Numbered from the stretch's first letter, positions 1 through 9,218 are shown. The stretch is 64,000 nt of DNA from an uncultured Nonlabens sp. (GCF_947495285.1 NZ_CANLXZ010000014.1:1-64000); one strand, 5' to 3'. The notes: generated by a model from the letters alone, not told the origin. A program made the numbers and translations.

Positions 1-112
1 CAGACCATAAAATCAATAACTAGTAATCATCATTATAAAAATGCTTTCATAGAGACTTTTCAAAAGTAAATTGGTATTAAACATTTCCTAAAATTATACA
101 CCTATTAAAAAA

Positions 113-143
113 GCGCATAAAAAAACCTCGCAAAAGCGAGGTT
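113..143 (-). terminator. Rho-independent terminator after the BON-LysM gene
   Basis: An 8-bp perfect stem (AACCTCGC/GCGAGGTT, 124-143) with a 4-base loop is followed on the minus strand by a run of T. It lies about 30 bases past the stop codon of the gene at 174-551. Confidence 0.85.
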
Positions 144-173
144 AAGTATAAAGTAGATTGTAAAATTAAATCT

Positions 174-551
174 TTATAGATTAGGAATAACTAGTTCCTG
201 ACCTGGGTGTATCACATCTGGATTATCTAATAAACCGTTATTTGCTTCAAAGATTTGCTTATACTTCATAGGATCTTTAAAGTAATGCTTTGCAATAAGA
301 CTTAACGACTCACCACTTTTAACCGTATGCTTAGTGTAGATAGAATCATCGGCAACTTTAATATCTGCCATAAGATCTGCTGGATTATCACCACCTACCT
401 TTTTGATCTCGTCCCATAATAAGTCCTTATCATATGGAGTTGCTGCTACACCTCTTATTTCAATTTTATCGCCATTTACTTGTACATCACCATCTTTAAT
501 ATTTAGTTGCTCTCCTAAATCTAGTACACTTTGATATTTTGCTTTTACCAT
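174..551 (-). CDS. BON and LysM domain protein (Kbp/YgaU-like)
   Basis: A 125-residue protein with no signal peptide. Residues about 10-60 look like a BON domain. Residues about 73-124 form a LysM domain, seen in the run HTVKSGESLSLIAKHYF and in the ending IHPGQELVIP. This two-domain layout and length match E. coli Kbp (YgaU), a cytoplasmic potassium-binding protein, although LysM more generally binds peptidoglycan. The gene stands alone with its own terminator. A TAACTTTA sequence at 580-587 may be the -7 element, leaving a leader of about 28 bases. The domain call is firm; whether it binds potassium here is inferred from the family. Confidence 0.85.
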   Translation of the reverse strand: MVKAKYQSVLDLGEQLNIKDGDVQVNGDKIEIRGVAATPYDKDLLWDEIKKVGGDNPADLMADIKVADDSIYTKHTVKSGESLSLIAKHYFKDPMKYKQIFEANNGLLDNPDVIHPGQELVIPNL

Positions 552-707
552 TATAAATTTTTGTTTTAGTTAATAATGCTAAAGTTAAGGATATTAATTG
601 TTATTTCTAAATTTACGACCATAAATAGAATTACATCGATAAAATACCAGAAAGACGCCTCAATTATAAATAAGGATTCAACTTAGGCAACATAGACATT
701 ACCTCTC

Positions 708-1445
708 TTACTCTTTCATAGTAGTATAGACGTTATTCACGTCATCATCCTCATCTAGTTTATCGAGAAGTTTATCGATGTCAGCACGTTGCTCTGCGGT
801 CACTTCTTTTTCTATAGTAGAAATATATTCAAAATCTGAGCTTAAGATTTCTATATTCAGTTCTTCCAGTCCTTTTTGTAGCGTACCATAATTTTGAAAA
901 TCGCCATAAATCATGATACCATCTACAGAGTTGTTGTCTTCCTCATCCTTCTCATCAAAGAACAACTCTTCAGCACCGAAGTCTATTAACTCTAGCTCTA
1001 GTTCTTCTAAGTCTTGACCTTCGGCAGGGATTCTAAAATGACACTTATGGTCAAACATGAATTCTACAGATCCTGATGTACCTAAGTTACCATCACTTTT
1101 TGTAAAATGACTGCGCACATTTGCAACCGTCCTATTATTATTATCTGTAGACGTTTCTACCAGTACCGCGATACCATGCGGTGCATAACCTTCAAAGAGT
1201 ACCGTCTCAAAATTTGCTGTATCCTTATCAGTTGCTTTTTTAATCGCACGCTCTACATTTACCTTAGGCATGTTTACCGCCTTAGCATTTTGTATTACAG
1301 CACGCAGTCGAGAATTAGAATCTGGATCTGGCCCACCTTCTTTTACAGCAATAACTATATCTTTACCTATCCTAGTAAAGGCTTTAGACATTGCACTCCA
1401 TCTTTTCATTTTACGCGCCTTGCGAAATTCAAATGCTCTACCCAT
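708..1445 (-). CDS. yebC: YebC/PmpR family protein
   Basis: A 245-residue full-length YebC/PmpR/TACO1 family protein. It starts MGRAFEFRKARKMKRW and has the family run of a basic N-terminus, then DPDSNSRLRAVIQNAKAVNMPK and the GYAPHG segment near residue 85. Members have been described as DNA-binding regulators and, more recently, as factors that help ribosomes through difficult stretches such as polyproline. The C-terminal part is very acidic. The gene is monocistronic. The start is supported by a TATCTTTA -7-like box at 1470-1477 with a TTG 20 bases further upstream. The bacteroidotal form differs from the E. coli type at the N-terminus (GRAFEFRK instead of GHSKWANI). Confidence 0.93.
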   Translation of the reverse strand: MGRAFEFRKARKMKRWSAMSKAFTRIGKDIVIAVKEGGPDPDSNSRLRAVIQNAKAVNMPKVNVERAIKKATDKDTANFETVLFEGYAPHGIAVLVETSTDNNNRTVANVRSHFTKSDGNLGTSGSVEFMFDHKCHFRIPAEGQDLEELELELIDFGAEELFFDEKDEEDNNSVDGIMIYGDFQNYGTLQKGLEELNIEILSSDFEYISTIEKEVTAEQRADIDKLLDKLDEDDDVNNVYTTMKE

Positions 1446-1469
1446 TTCTCTTCAATTTTTAATAAGATG

Positions 1470-1500
1470 TAAAGATAAAATCTTGCAGCTATGTTTACAA
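1470..1500 (-). promoter_or_regulatory. Putative promoter of yebC
   Basis: On the minus strand TTG (1498-1500) is followed after 20 bases by TATCTTTA (1470-1477), close to the Bacteroidota TTG/TAnnTTTG pattern. The yebC start codon lies 24 bases further on. Confidence 0.45.
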
Positions 1501-1574
1501 CCATAAATATTAAAAAGCCACTTTTTAATTCTTATATATAATAAGGACAGTTATTTTAAAAAAAATGAACATGG

Positions 1575-2540
1575 TTATTCTACATCATAAGGTACGTGAC
1601 TCTGTAAAAAAGTGGTGCTTATCTCTCTCCACTCTTTGTAAAAATGTTTTCGCCATACATTAGCATCATGGATAGCGGCATTATACGCCTCTGTTTTTGC
1701 CATAATATTCTCTCTAGAGCCAGTCTGGGCATCTTCTTTAATAAGTTCTATAGGTTTAAGATCTACAGTTACTTGTGTATGTAGTTTTTCATTATACTTA
1801 ACTAGTGCGTTATATAAATTATCATCTAGACTATAAGAGTTAAATTTTTCTAATTGTAGAGTATCATACAGTTTTGATTTTAAATTTACTACAGCATTGC
1901 GATAGCTAGCAATATCTTTTTCATTTAATCCCTGCCAGAAATTTCTCTCCACCTGTTGCAAATTAGAAAAAGCCAGTTGCAGCTCATTATAATAATCATA
2001 AACCATAATAGTTTGTTTCATATTATGGGCCAGTTCACTAGTATTTTCTTTTATAATTAAATCGTGTTTATCTCCATAAACAGCGATCGCATCATTATAG
2101 TCGGCTCTTAATTTATAAACTGCTTTTCTTATATTTTGTATAATTTGCAATTGATTTGTAACCACCTTACCAGCATCTTTGCTCTTTAAGAGCACCAGTA
2201 AATCTTCTTTTACGATAGCAAGATTACCTTCTAGATAATTAATCATGGCTCGTTTTAAATCTGGATCAAATGCTTTTATTTTGTTTACCTTAACCATACT
2301 CTTACGTATGGTATTTTCTAGTTGTTTACGCCTTCCTTTTATGGCGATATCATCCTTAGAAAAAGTATACACTTGCATATAATTCCATACACTGGTGACT
2401 ACCTTTTCATTTTGACTATCTATAAAGGTCAGGTAGGAATTTGCATCATTAAAATTTTGAGCTCTTACATCGTTTGCCATAAAAACCAGCAATACAAAGA
2501 TGTAACTTAAATTAAAAATAGATTTTATAAAGAATCTCAT
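1575..2540 (-). CDS. Secreted alpha-helical protein of unknown function
   Basis: A 321-residue protein with a clear Sec signal peptide (hydrophobic residues about 8-25, cleavage after the RAQ-like end near residue 28). The mature part is almost entirely predicted helix, rich in Lys, Asn, Tyr and Leu, with no cysteine pair or catalytic motif that I can see. It may belong to one of the flavobacterial surface-protein families of unknown function, but I cannot name it with confidence. It is monocistronic, and 510 bases without genes follow it. Confidence 0.7.
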   Translation of the reverse strand: MRFFIKSIFNLSYIFVLLVFMANDVRAQNFNDANSYLTFIDSQNEKVVTSVWNYMQVYTFSKDDIAIKGRRKQLENTIRKSMVKVNKIKAFDPDLKRAMINYLEGNLAIVKEDLLVLLKSKDAGKVVTNQLQIIQNIRKAVYKLRADYNDAIAVYGDKHDLIIKENTSELAHNMKQTIMVYDYYNELQLAFSNLQQVERNFWQGLNEKDIASYRNAVVNLKSKLYDTLQLEKFNSYSLDDNLYNALVKYNEKLHTQVTVDLKPIELIKEDAQTGSRENIMAKTEAYNAAIHDANVWRKHFYKEWREISTTFLQSHVPYDVE

Positions 2541-2997
2541 GAAGTGTTTTTACAATAATTAATAGAATAAATTATAAACATAGAAAAGCAGTTAAGCCTT
2601 CTAATGCCATGATATGATTTTCATCTAGCAACTTCTATACAGATAATACGCTGTTGGATTTCAGTTTCGCTTTCGCGAAAGCGAGAACACCACAAAAACC
2701 GTTTATCAAAATTAAACTAAATAGTTAAAAATGGTGTAAATTCCTTATTTAAAAACAATAGCGCTGGCTCTTAAGATAAAAAAAACCGACAGCAGAAAAA
2801 AGACTCCCATAATATAAAAACTCCTTTATTACACTGTAGAACTGAGATACATGCAATTTTACAGAAATCTGTCCCTAAGCCTCAAAGGTAGCTTTCTAAC
2901 ATCTCATATTCCTAAAAAAATAATGACAATTCATTTTCTAGAACCATAAAGACTGGCAAACAGAAAATTTCTCAAACTCTAAAAACAGGCCATAAAA
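2541..2997. other. Gene-free spacer holding one palindromic repeat
   Basis: No reading frame with coding character is seen on either strand. The only distinct structure is the 18-bp palindrome at 2667-2684. It separates the minus-strand genes at 1575 and 3052, and presumably holds the end of one transcript. Confidence 0.5.
2667..2684. repeat. Dispersed palindrome copy 1 (perfect)
   Basis: TCGCTTTCGCGAAAGCGA is a perfect 18-bp palindrome containing the exact 16-bp core (2668-2683). It is followed by GAACACCA, a tail shared with other copies. It lies in a spacer. Confidence 0.95.
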
Positions 2998-3023
2998 AAA
3001 CCGCCTAGAAATTTCCAGACGGT
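2993..3023 (-). terminator. Probable terminator of the small membrane protein gene
   Basis: An imperfect stem (ACCG..CGGT ends at 3000-3023, two mismatches) is followed on the minus strand by a run of about seven T. It lies 30 bases past the stop at 3052. Confidence 0.6.
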
Positions 3024-3051
3024 CATATATAATGCGATGCTATGAAGAAAA

Positions 3052-3222
3052 TTACTTCTCTTCTTTAAGCTTTGCTTCTTTCTTTAATTTTCTCTTTTCT
3101 AACAATGATCCTGTAATCCAATAAGGAATTACAAATGCTGTTAAAAATATCATTAACCAAAATCCTAAAGTAAGAATTCCTAAAAATGCTAAAAAGCCTA
3201 AATATTGATCAAAATCGAACAT
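3052..3222 (-). CDS. Small single-pass membrane protein, unknown function
   Basis: A 56-residue protein. Residues about 8-40 are hydrophobic (LGFLAFLGILTLGFWLMIFL onwards) and the C-terminus is a highly charged Lys/Glu tail. The frame is open further upstream, to a Met at 3285. I chose the Met at 3222 because a perfect -7 box, TATCTTTG, sits at 3241-3248, between the two. An mRNA from this promoter could not contain the upstream Met. No function can be assigned; the layout is that of a small inner-membrane anchor or assembly peptide. Confidence 0.7.
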   Translation of the reverse strand: MFDFDQYLGFLAFLGILTLGFWLMIFLTAFVIPYWITGSLLEKRKLKKEAKLKEEK

Positions 3223-3240
3223 GGTATCTCTTGTTTGATG

Positions 3241-3248
3241 CAAAGATA
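3241..3248 (-). promoter_or_regulatory. -7 box TATCTTTG of the small membrane protein gene
   Basis: This is a perfect TAnnTTTG match 18 bases upstream of the start at 3222. It excludes the longer reading frame start at 3285. Confidence 0.6.
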
Positions 3249-3441
3249 AAGACTTGAACTTAATTATGAAAAAACTACACTGCATTTATTAACAAAAAGC
3301 TGTTTATAACAGCTCTTATTCTATTAATTACAAGAAGTAAGTCAGGTTAGAGCCTTTGTAATTCTGTTTTTGCGCAGGCGGCACCTCCAGTCTACTTGTT
3401 ATTATTATCTATATGGAGATGGTAAAACAACACTCAGGTTT

Positions 3442-3449
3442 TATATTTG
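3442..3449 (+). promoter_or_regulatory. -7 box TATATTTG of fumC
   Basis: This is a perfect TAnnTTTG match 17 bases before the ATG at 3467. It lies downstream of the alternative Met at 3413, which supports the shorter fumarase. Confidence 0.55.
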
Positions 3450-3466
3450 TGAAAAATTCGACCACA

Positions 3467-4861
3467 ATGGAATATAGAATAGAAAAAGATACCATGGGAC
3501 AGGTAGAAGTCCCTGCAGATAAACTTTGGGGTGCGCAAACACAGCGTTCTCGCATGAATTTTAAAATAGGTGCTGCAGGTAGCATGCCACTAGAGATCGT
3601 ATACGGTTTTGCCTACCTTAAAAAAGCCGCTGCTTATACTAACTGTGATCTAGGTGTTCTCACTACAGAGAAGCGCGATCTTATTGCACAAGTTTGTGAC
3701 GAGATTCTAGAGGGTAAACACGACGACCAGTTCCCACTGGTAATATGGCAAACAGGTTCTGGCACACAGTCTAATATGAATGTGAATGAGGTAATCGCAA
3801 ACCGCGCACACCAACTAGCTGGTAAAACAATAGGTGAAGGCGAGAAAACCATACAGCCTAATGACGACGTGAATAAATCACAGTCCTCTAACGATACCTT
3901 CCCTACAGGAATGCACATCGCCTGTTATAAGAAAGTGGTAGAAAACACCATTCCAGGCATCAAGCAACTGCGCAACACATTACACAACAAATCTATAGAA
4001 TTTACTGATGTGGTAAAAATAGGTCGTACGCACCTTATGGATGCCACACCATTAACACTAGGACAGGAATTTTCTGGTTACGTTTCTCAACTGGACCATG
4101 GGATCATCGCGCTAGAAAACACACTAGCACATTTAAGTCAGCTCGCACTAGGTGGTACTGCCGTAGGTACAGGATTAAATACACCATTAGGTTATGATGT
4201 AAAAGTAGCAGAATATATCGCAAAATTTACAGAATTGCCTTTTATAACAGCACACAATAAATTTGAAGCACTAGCAGCACACGACGCTCTAGTAGAGACT
4301 CACGGCGCTTTAAAACAAATAGCTGTATCACTTAATAAAATCGCCCACGATATAAGAATGCTCGCAAGTGGACCACGTAGCGGTATCGGTGAGTTAATCA
4401 TCCCTGCAAACGAGCCAGGTAGCTCTATCATGCCAGGTAAAGTAAACCCTACTCAGGCAGAGGCTATTACTATGGTATGTGCTCGCGTTATGGGTAACGA
4501 CACAACAGTTACTGTAGGTGGTATGCAAGGTCACTTTGAATTAAACGTATTTAAACCAGTTATGGCTGCTGCAGTTCTAGAAAGCGCACAGTTAATAGGT
4601 GACGCGTGTAGAAGTTTTGACGAGAATTGTGCCGTAGGAATCGAGCCTAACAAAGAAACAATCAAGTCCTTACTAGACAACTCATTAATGCTAGTAACTG
4701 CTTTAAACACTAAAATAGGATACTATAAAGCTGCCGAAATTGCTAACAAAGCACACGAAGAGGGAACTACCCTTAAGGCTGCTGCCCTAGCTCTAGAATA
4801 TGTAACGTCCGAGGAATTTGACCTATGGGTAAAACCAGAAGACATGGTAGGTCACAGATAA
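3467..4861 (+). CDS. fumC: Class II fumarate hydratase
   Basis: A 464-residue fumarase of the FumC type, an oxygen-stable homotetrameric TCA-cycle enzyme that interconverts fumarate and malate. The superfamily signature [13 protein letters not shown] is present near residue 315. So are the [13 protein letters not shown] and [16 protein letters not shown] segments that build the active site. The length equals the family norm if translation starts at MEYRIEKD (3467). The frame opens 18 codons earlier, but a -7 box lies between those two starts. The gene is monocistronic with a strong terminator. Confidence in the function is high. Confidence 0.97.
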   Translation: MEYRIEKDTMGQVEVPADKLWGAQTQRSRMNFKIGAAGSMPLEIVYGFAYLKKAAAYTNCDLGVLTTEKRDLIAQVCDEILEGKHDDQFPLVIWQTGSGTQSNMNVNEVIANRAHQLAGKTIGEGEKTIQPNDDVNKSQSSNDTFPTGMHIACYKKVVENTIPGIKQLRNTLHNKSIEFTDVVKIGRTHLMDATPLTLGQEFSGYVSQLDHGIIALENTLAHLSQLALGGTAVGTGLNTPLGYDVKVAEYIAKFTELPFITAHNKFEALAAHDALVETHGALKQIAVSLNKIAHDIRMLASGPRSGIGELIIPANEPGSSIMPGKVNPTQAEAITMVCARVMGNDTTVTVGGMQGHFELNVFKPVMAAAVLESAQLIGDACRSFDENCAVGIEPNKETIKSLLDNSLMLVTALNTKIGYYKAAEIANKAHEEGTTLKAAALALEYVTSEEFDLWVKPEDMVGHR

Positions 4862-4885
4862 TATCTGTCTTACTTAAAACAGTTA

Positions 4886-4918
4886 AAAGCCGCTTCAATT
4901 CATGAAGCGGCTTTTTTT
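4886..4918 (+). terminator. Strong terminator after fumC
   Basis: A 12-bp perfect stem (AAAGCCGCTTCA/TGAAGCGGCTTT, 5-base loop) is followed by a T run. It lies 25 bases past the fumC stop. Confidence 0.93.
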
Positions 4919-4932
4919 ATGTGGTTCGGTTT

Positions 4933-4948
4933 CGCTTTCGCCAAAGAT
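4933..4948. repeat. Dispersed palindrome, degenerate copy
   Basis: CGCTTTCGCCAAAGAT matches the 16-bp core at 13 positions. The left arm is intact and the right arm is decayed. It lies just after the fumC terminator. Confidence 0.55.
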
Positions 4949-5160
4949 AGACACACACCACCACTACCCTAACCTTCTAATTTATTCACCTCATTAAGAG
5001 AAACCGTAAATAAGAGATAGGAAATTTATTTAAATTGCATGAGGAATTATTGTTACTTTAAGAATTGAATAATTTAGGAATGGTGTATCAAACAAAAAGT
5101 TTTTTATTCTTACATTAACTCGCATTAAAACAATACCACTACCAACTTTACAAAACACGC

Positions 5161-6129
5161 ATGACGGTTAAAGAAGCAATTTTAAAAAGTTTAGAAGACA
5201 TAAATGGATTAACTAATTATATGGAAATTCACGATCATATAATTAATAAAAATTATTATCATTTTGGATCAGCAAAAACACCACCTGCAACCATATCTGC
5301 CTTATTAGGAGATCTTATCAGGAATGGAGATACCAGAGTTAAACGCTTAAAACAATCAGGAGGAACTTATTCATATTACTTAACTAAAAATGAACAAGAA
5401 ATCGAGATAGAGATTTTATCCAGATCAACTGACACTTCTCCTATTAAAATAAATAAAAGCAAAGTAAAAACATACACAGAAAGAGACTTACATAAACTAT
5501 TGAGTAGTTATCTCAAAAACACAAAAATTTATTCTAAAACAATTTTTCACGAACACTCAAAAAATGGAAAAGATTCTAATCAAATATGGACACATCCAGA
5601 TATGATAGGAGTTAAACTTTTAAACTTACAAACTAAGGTTAGTCAAAATTTTTTGAAATCAATAAACAGAGTAGATACTTTTAAATTAAGTTCTTATGAA
5701 CTAAAAAAAGAGATTAATTCAGATTCAGAATTAAAAAAAGCATATTTTCAAGCTGTTTCTAATTCTAGTTGGGCTAACTATGGCTATCTCGTAGCTTATG
5801 AATTTAGTGACAGTTTATCAGATGAAATGGAGAGGTTAAATCAATCATTTGGTATAGGAATTATTGAACTAAACGCAAATCCCTACCAAAGTAAAATTCT
5901 ATTCCCAGCTAACTATAGAGATCTTGATTTTAAAACAATTGATAAGCTCTGTAAAATAAATAAAGAGTTTGAACAGTTTATAGAGCAAACCGATCGATTA
6001 ATGACAGCGCAAGAAAGATATTACAAATCAACTGAAAAAGAACTCGATGAGTTTTGTGATTCATATTTTGAAATAGATACAGAAATAGAAAAATACTGTA
6101 TAGATAAAAATATTCCTATTGAAGATTAA
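5161..6129 (+). CDS. HARE-HTH protein with PD-(D/E)XK-like C-terminal domain
   Basis: A 322-residue protein. Residues 1-80 resemble the HARE-HTH winged-helix domain (MTVKEAILKSLEDINGLTNY, then ALLGDLIRNGDTRVKR), which is found fused to restriction endonucleases and chromatin proteins. The C-terminal part has the order HPDMIGV (near residue 144) followed by SYELKKEI (near 178). That is the spacing and residue pattern (PD...ExK) of a PD-(D/E)XK nuclease core, and the whole resembles HrgA-like proteins. No methyltransferase or specificity subunit is nearby. The gene is more AT-rich than its neighbours, with long Lys/Asn/Ile runs, which suggests horizontal acquisition. Nuclease activity is inferred from motifs only. 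Confidence 0.65.
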   Translation: MTVKEAILKSLEDINGLTNYMEIHDHIINKNYYHFGSAKTPPATISALLGDLIRNGDTRVKRLKQSGGTYSYYLTKNEQEIEIEILSRSTDTSPIKINKSKVKTYTERDLHKLLSSYLKNTKIYSKTIFHEHSKNGKDSNQIWTHPDMIGVKLLNLQTKVSQNFLKSINRVDTFKLSSYELKKEINSDSELKKAYFQAVSNSSWANYGYLVAYEFSDSLSDEMERLNQSFGIGIIELNANPYQSKILFPANYRDLDFKTIDKLCKINKEFEQFIEQTDRLMTAQERYYKSTEKELDEFCDSYFEIDTEIEKYCIDKNIPIED

Positions 6130-6151
6130 TCCATTAAACAACCCAACCACC

Positions 6152-6634
6152 ATGAAAAAATTAATTTTTACCCTTCTAGTAATCATAGCTGTTCAAACAA
6201 GTAACGCACAAAGCTCACAACTTACTGAAGATCAATTTAGAGAAAAAGTAACTAATGAGTTTCAAACTAATTATAATAAAACACTCACCTCTTTTGAAAA
6301 TTCCATGGATTATGATATCGTCAAAAAGAATGAAAAATGGAATATTTATGAGTTTGATAATAAAAGAATATTTAAAATAGAATCTAAAAAGAATAACACC
6401 ACTTTTATAGAAACGTATTATGAAGTAGATGGACTATTGCGCTATGCACAAGAAAAAGAAATTAGTTTTATAAACACATCAGACGCTATAGAATGGAACT
6501 GTGAATATTTCTTAGAAAACGGCGCTGTAAAAACCATCATGTCTCTAGGTCATGGAAAGACAGAAAGAGATGACTGGGATTCCAGCGAGGTATTAACCAT
6601 GTACCAAAAGAGAAAAGCTTTATTAAAACAATAA
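6152..6634 (+). CDS. Small secreted protein, unknown function
   Basis: A 160-residue protein starting MKKLIFTLLVIIAVQTSNAQ, a textbook signal peptide with cleavage after NAQ. The frame is open to 6119, inside the preceding gene, but the signal peptide fixes the start at 6152. The mature part is charged, rich in Glu, Lys, Asn and Thr, with no motif I recognise. It lies 22 bases after the HARE-HTH gene on the same strand and may be cotranscribed, although nothing in it suggests a shared function. Confidence 0.7.
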   Translation: MKKLIFTLLVIIAVQTSNAQSSQLTEDQFREKVTNEFQTNYNKTLTSFENSMDYDIVKKNEKWNIYEFDNKRIFKIESKKNNTTFIETYYEVDGLLRYAQEKEISFINTSDAIEWNCEYFLENGAVKTIMSLGHGKTERDDWDSSEVLTMYQKRKALLKQ

Positions 6635-6666
6635 AAATACCATCAATCAAAATACACCCTAAAAAA

Positions 6667-6728
6667 TAAGGGTAAACCCTTAAATAAAACTAAGTTTAAT
6701 AAAATTACCCCTAAAATTATAAGGGTAT
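6667..6728 (+). promoter_or_regulatory. Two inverted repeats upstream of ald, candidate operator
   Basis: TAAGGGTAAACCCTTA (6667-6682) is a near-perfect palindrome. A second pair, TACCC (6706-6710) and GGGTA (6723-6727), repeats the same half-site in the opposite arrangement. Both lie in the 150-base region before ald. An Lrp/AsnC-type regulator would be the usual candidate for ald control; that is inference. Confidence 0.4.
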
Positions 6729-6787
6729 TACTTTCATTATATGCAACAAAGTTACAAATTACGCTCGTAACTTAAAGTTTAAAAAAA

Positions 6788-7876
6788 ATGATTGTCGGTA
6801 TTCCTAAAGAGATTAAAAACAATGAAAGCAGGGTCGGTATGACACCTGGCGGCGTTTATGAATTGGTTAAAAAGAAACACACCGTTTATGTGCAATCTAA
6901 TGCTGGAGAAGGCAGCGGCTTTTTAAATTCTGATTACTTAAAAGCAGGTGCACTTATCTTAGATTCCATCGGTGAGGTGTATGCAATTAGTGAAATGATT
7001 GTAAAAGTAAAAGAACCTATTGCTGAGGAATACGATTTAATTCAAGAAGGCCAAATACTTTTTACCTATTTCCACTTTGCCTCTAGTGAGCCGTTAACTA
7101 AGGCCATGATTAAGGCAAAAGCTATTTGCATAGCTTATGAAACTGTAGAAGATACAGACGGCACACTACCATTATTAACTCCTATGTCAGAGGTAGCTGG
7201 TAGACTAGCCATTCAACAAGGTGCAAAATACTTAGAAAAACCGGTCAAAGGTCGTGGCGTTCTTTTAGGTGGTGTTCCTGGAGTAGCACCTGGTAAAGTA
7301 CTAGTTTTAGGTGCTGGAATAGTAGGTATACAAGCTGCAAAAATGGCAGCAGGACTAGGCGCACATGTCACCATGTTAGATATCAACATGAAACGTTTAC
7401 GCTATGTAAATGACGTCATGCCTCCACACGTGGTTACTGAATTTTCTAACGAGTTTAATATTAGAAAACACATTAAAACTCATGATTTAATCATAGGTGG
7501 CGTTTTACTTAAAGGTGCCAAAGCGCCTAACCTCATCACACGCGACATGCTCAAAGAAATGCGACCAGGAACTGTTATCGTAGATGTAGCGGTAGATCAA
7601 GGTGGCTGTGTAGAAACTACCAGACCTACTACTCATGAAGATCCTGTGTATATTATAGATGACGTGGTTCATTACTCTGTTGCAAACATGCCTGGTGCAG
7701 TACCTTTTACCTCTACCATGGCATTAACTAACGTTACTTTACCTTACGTTTTAAAAATAGCAAATCTAGGCTGGGAAAAAGCATGCGACTCTTACCCTAG
7801 TCTTAAAAAAGGATTGAATATCATATCTGGAACTATTGTTTATCAAGAAATTAAAGAAGCCTTTAATTATAACTAA
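6788..7876 (+). CDS. ald: Alanine dehydrogenase
   Basis: A 362-residue NAD-dependent L-alanine dehydrogenase, which interconverts alanine and pyruvate plus ammonia. It starts MIVGIPKEIKNNESRVGMTP, the conserved N-terminal block with the substrate-binding Arg and the following Lys region. The NAD-binding Rossmann motif is VLVLGAGIVGIQAAKMAAGL near residue 172. FHFAS (near residue 96) carries the catalytic His, and DVAVDQGG (near 267) the Asp. The gene stands alone, with a possible operator upstream and a strong shared terminator downstream. The length is at the family norm. Confidence 0.95.
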   Translation: MIVGIPKEIKNNESRVGMTPGGVYELVKKKHTVYVQSNAGEGSGFLNSDYLKAGALILDSIGEVYAISEMIVKVKEPIAEEYDLIQEGQILFTYFHFASSEPLTKAMIKAKAICIAYETVEDTDGTLPLLTPMSEVAGRLAIQQGAKYLEKPVKGRGVLLGGVPGVAPGKVLVLGAGIVGIQAAKMAAGLGAHVTMLDINMKRLRYVNDVMPPHVVTEFSNEFNIRKHIKTHDLIIGGVLLKGAKAPNLITRDMLKEMRPGTVIVDVAVDQGGCVETTRPTTHEDPVYIIDDVVHYSVANMPGAVPFTSTMALTNVTLPYVLKIANLGWEKACDSYPSLKKGLNIISGTIVYQEIKEAFNYN

Positions 7877-7924
7877 CACTTATCTTAAAAAAATTTGAAA
7901 AGGTAACTAAAGATAGAAAAATAG

Positions 7925-7962
7925 AAAACGGTAAATAGATAAATACCCCTATTTACCGTTTT
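7925..7962. terminator. Bidirectional terminator between ald and the FAD oxidoreductase
   Basis: A 13-bp perfect stem, AAAACGGTAAATA/TATTTACCGTTTT, with a 12-base loop. The A and T ends serve both strands. The two genes converge here. Confidence 0.93.
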
Positions 7963-7966
7963 AAAA

Positions 7967-9214
7967 TTATAAAATCACACTTCCTTCTATCTTGCTTATT
8001 ACTGCATTTGCAGCAGCTTTACCATTTAACATCGCTGCGTTAAGTGACCCATTACTTAATTGATCTCCCGCTAGAAAAACATGATCGGTAAGCTGTGTTT
8101 CTGACGGACTCATACAGTAATTTAATGAATCTAGTTGGGGTAATGCTTTCTTAATATGGTACAATTTTACCAATTCATTTGCCTTAATTTGAGTCTCTTC
8201 TCTTAACTCTTTTACCACACGCTCTATAAGTTGCTGCTCAGATAAATTATGTTTTTTAATCACAGAAACACTTATGATATTTCTATGATTATCAAAAACA
8301 TCATTTAAAAAATGAAAATTATTAATCAGCACATCATCATTTGCTATTAAACCTATGATAGATTGATCTAAACCAGCATGATCAGTTTCAAAATACAGAA
8401 CAGTAACCTCATGCCATGACATGTTTTCATCTGGTAAATTAGAAATTAAATCTCCTGCTTGTGTAGCCACTATGGTATAATCAGCCTTTATTTTCTCTCC
8501 ATTCTCTAGAGAGATCTCATTACCTACCACGGCTGTTACCTTTTTATGAAGATGTATAGAATCTTGAGGTAATTGAGCAGCTAGTTGTTCTGGTATAGCT
8601 TTAATACCGCCTGCAGGTATCGTTGCATTTCCTTCTGTAAACATTTTAAAGACGTATTCAAACATGCGACTGCTCGTTGCAAGATCTGCCTCTAGAAATA
8701 TGCCTGTATAAAAAGGAGTAAAGAAACTAGCTATCATCTTATTAGAAAATCCATAATTCTCTAGGTAGATTTTTGTAGTAGTCTCTGGAGTATTAAATAT
8801 ATCTTGTATTGATTTTTGTTTCAGCTTTCGCGAAAGCGAGAACACCAACCATTTATCTTTTAATGATCCGACACCGGCTGTAATTGTACTCCATAAAAAA
8901 CTGCTATCTCTCGTAGGATCGCCTATTTTATGCGTTTTACCGTCTTTAAATATGACAGAACCTGGAACAAATTTACGTAATTTTAAAGCCTCAGTATCTA
9001 GGAATTCATTCACCGCAGGATAAGCGTCTAACATCACTTGAAAACCGTGATCTAGTATTAATCCCATAGAAACATCGCTGCTTACACGACCACCTACAAA
9101 TGCATTTGAATCGTAAACAGTTGCTTTATAACCAGCGTTTTGTAATGTAACGGCTGCGGTGAGGCCGCTTACTCCAGCGCCTATAATGGTAATGTGTGGT
9201 TGATTATCCTTCAT
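7967..9214 (-). CDS. FAD-dependent amine oxidase/phytoene desaturase-like protein
   Basis: A 415-residue flavoprotein. The N-terminal dinucleotide-binding motif is ITIIGAGVSGLTAAVTLQNA. It is followed by GGRVSSD, the second FAD contact typical of the amine oxidase, protoporphyrinogen oxidase and phytoene desaturase superfamily, and FLAGDQLSNGSLNAAMLNG near the C-terminus closes the FAD site. The substrate cannot be read from the sequence, and no carotenoid genes are next to it. The segment FSLSRKLKQ near residue 127 is encoded by a copy of the dispersed palindrome, so the repeat is tolerated inside the enzyme. A -7 box ends only 4 bases before the start codon. Confidence 0.85.
   Translation of the reverse strand: MKDNQPHITIIGAGVSGLTAAVTLQNAGYKATVYDSNAFVGGRVSSDVSMGLILDHGFQVMLDAYPAVNEFLDTEALKLRKFVPGSVIFKDGKTHKIGDPTRDSSFLWSTITAGVGSLKDKWLVFSLSRKLKQKSIQDIFNTPETTTKIYLENYGFSNKMIASFFTPFYTGIFLEADLATSSRMFEYVFKMFTEGNATIPAGGIKAIPEQLAAQLPQDSIHLHKKVTAVVGNEISLENGEKIKADYTIVATQAGDLISNLPDENMSWHEVTVLYFETDHAGLDQSIIGLIANDDVLINNFHFLNDVFDNHRNIISVSVIKKHNLSEQQLIERVVKELREETQIKANELVKLYHIKKALPQLDSLNYCMSPSETQLTDHVFLAGDQLSNGSLNAAMLNGKAAANAVISKIEGSVIL
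8823..8838. repeat. Dispersed palindrome copy inside the FAD oxidoreductase gene
   Basis: AGCTTTCGCGAAAGCG has 15 of 16 core positions and is followed by AGAACACCA, the same tail as the copy at 2667. On the coding strand it is read as SLSRKL. Confidence 0.9.
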
Positions 9215-9218
9215 GGTG

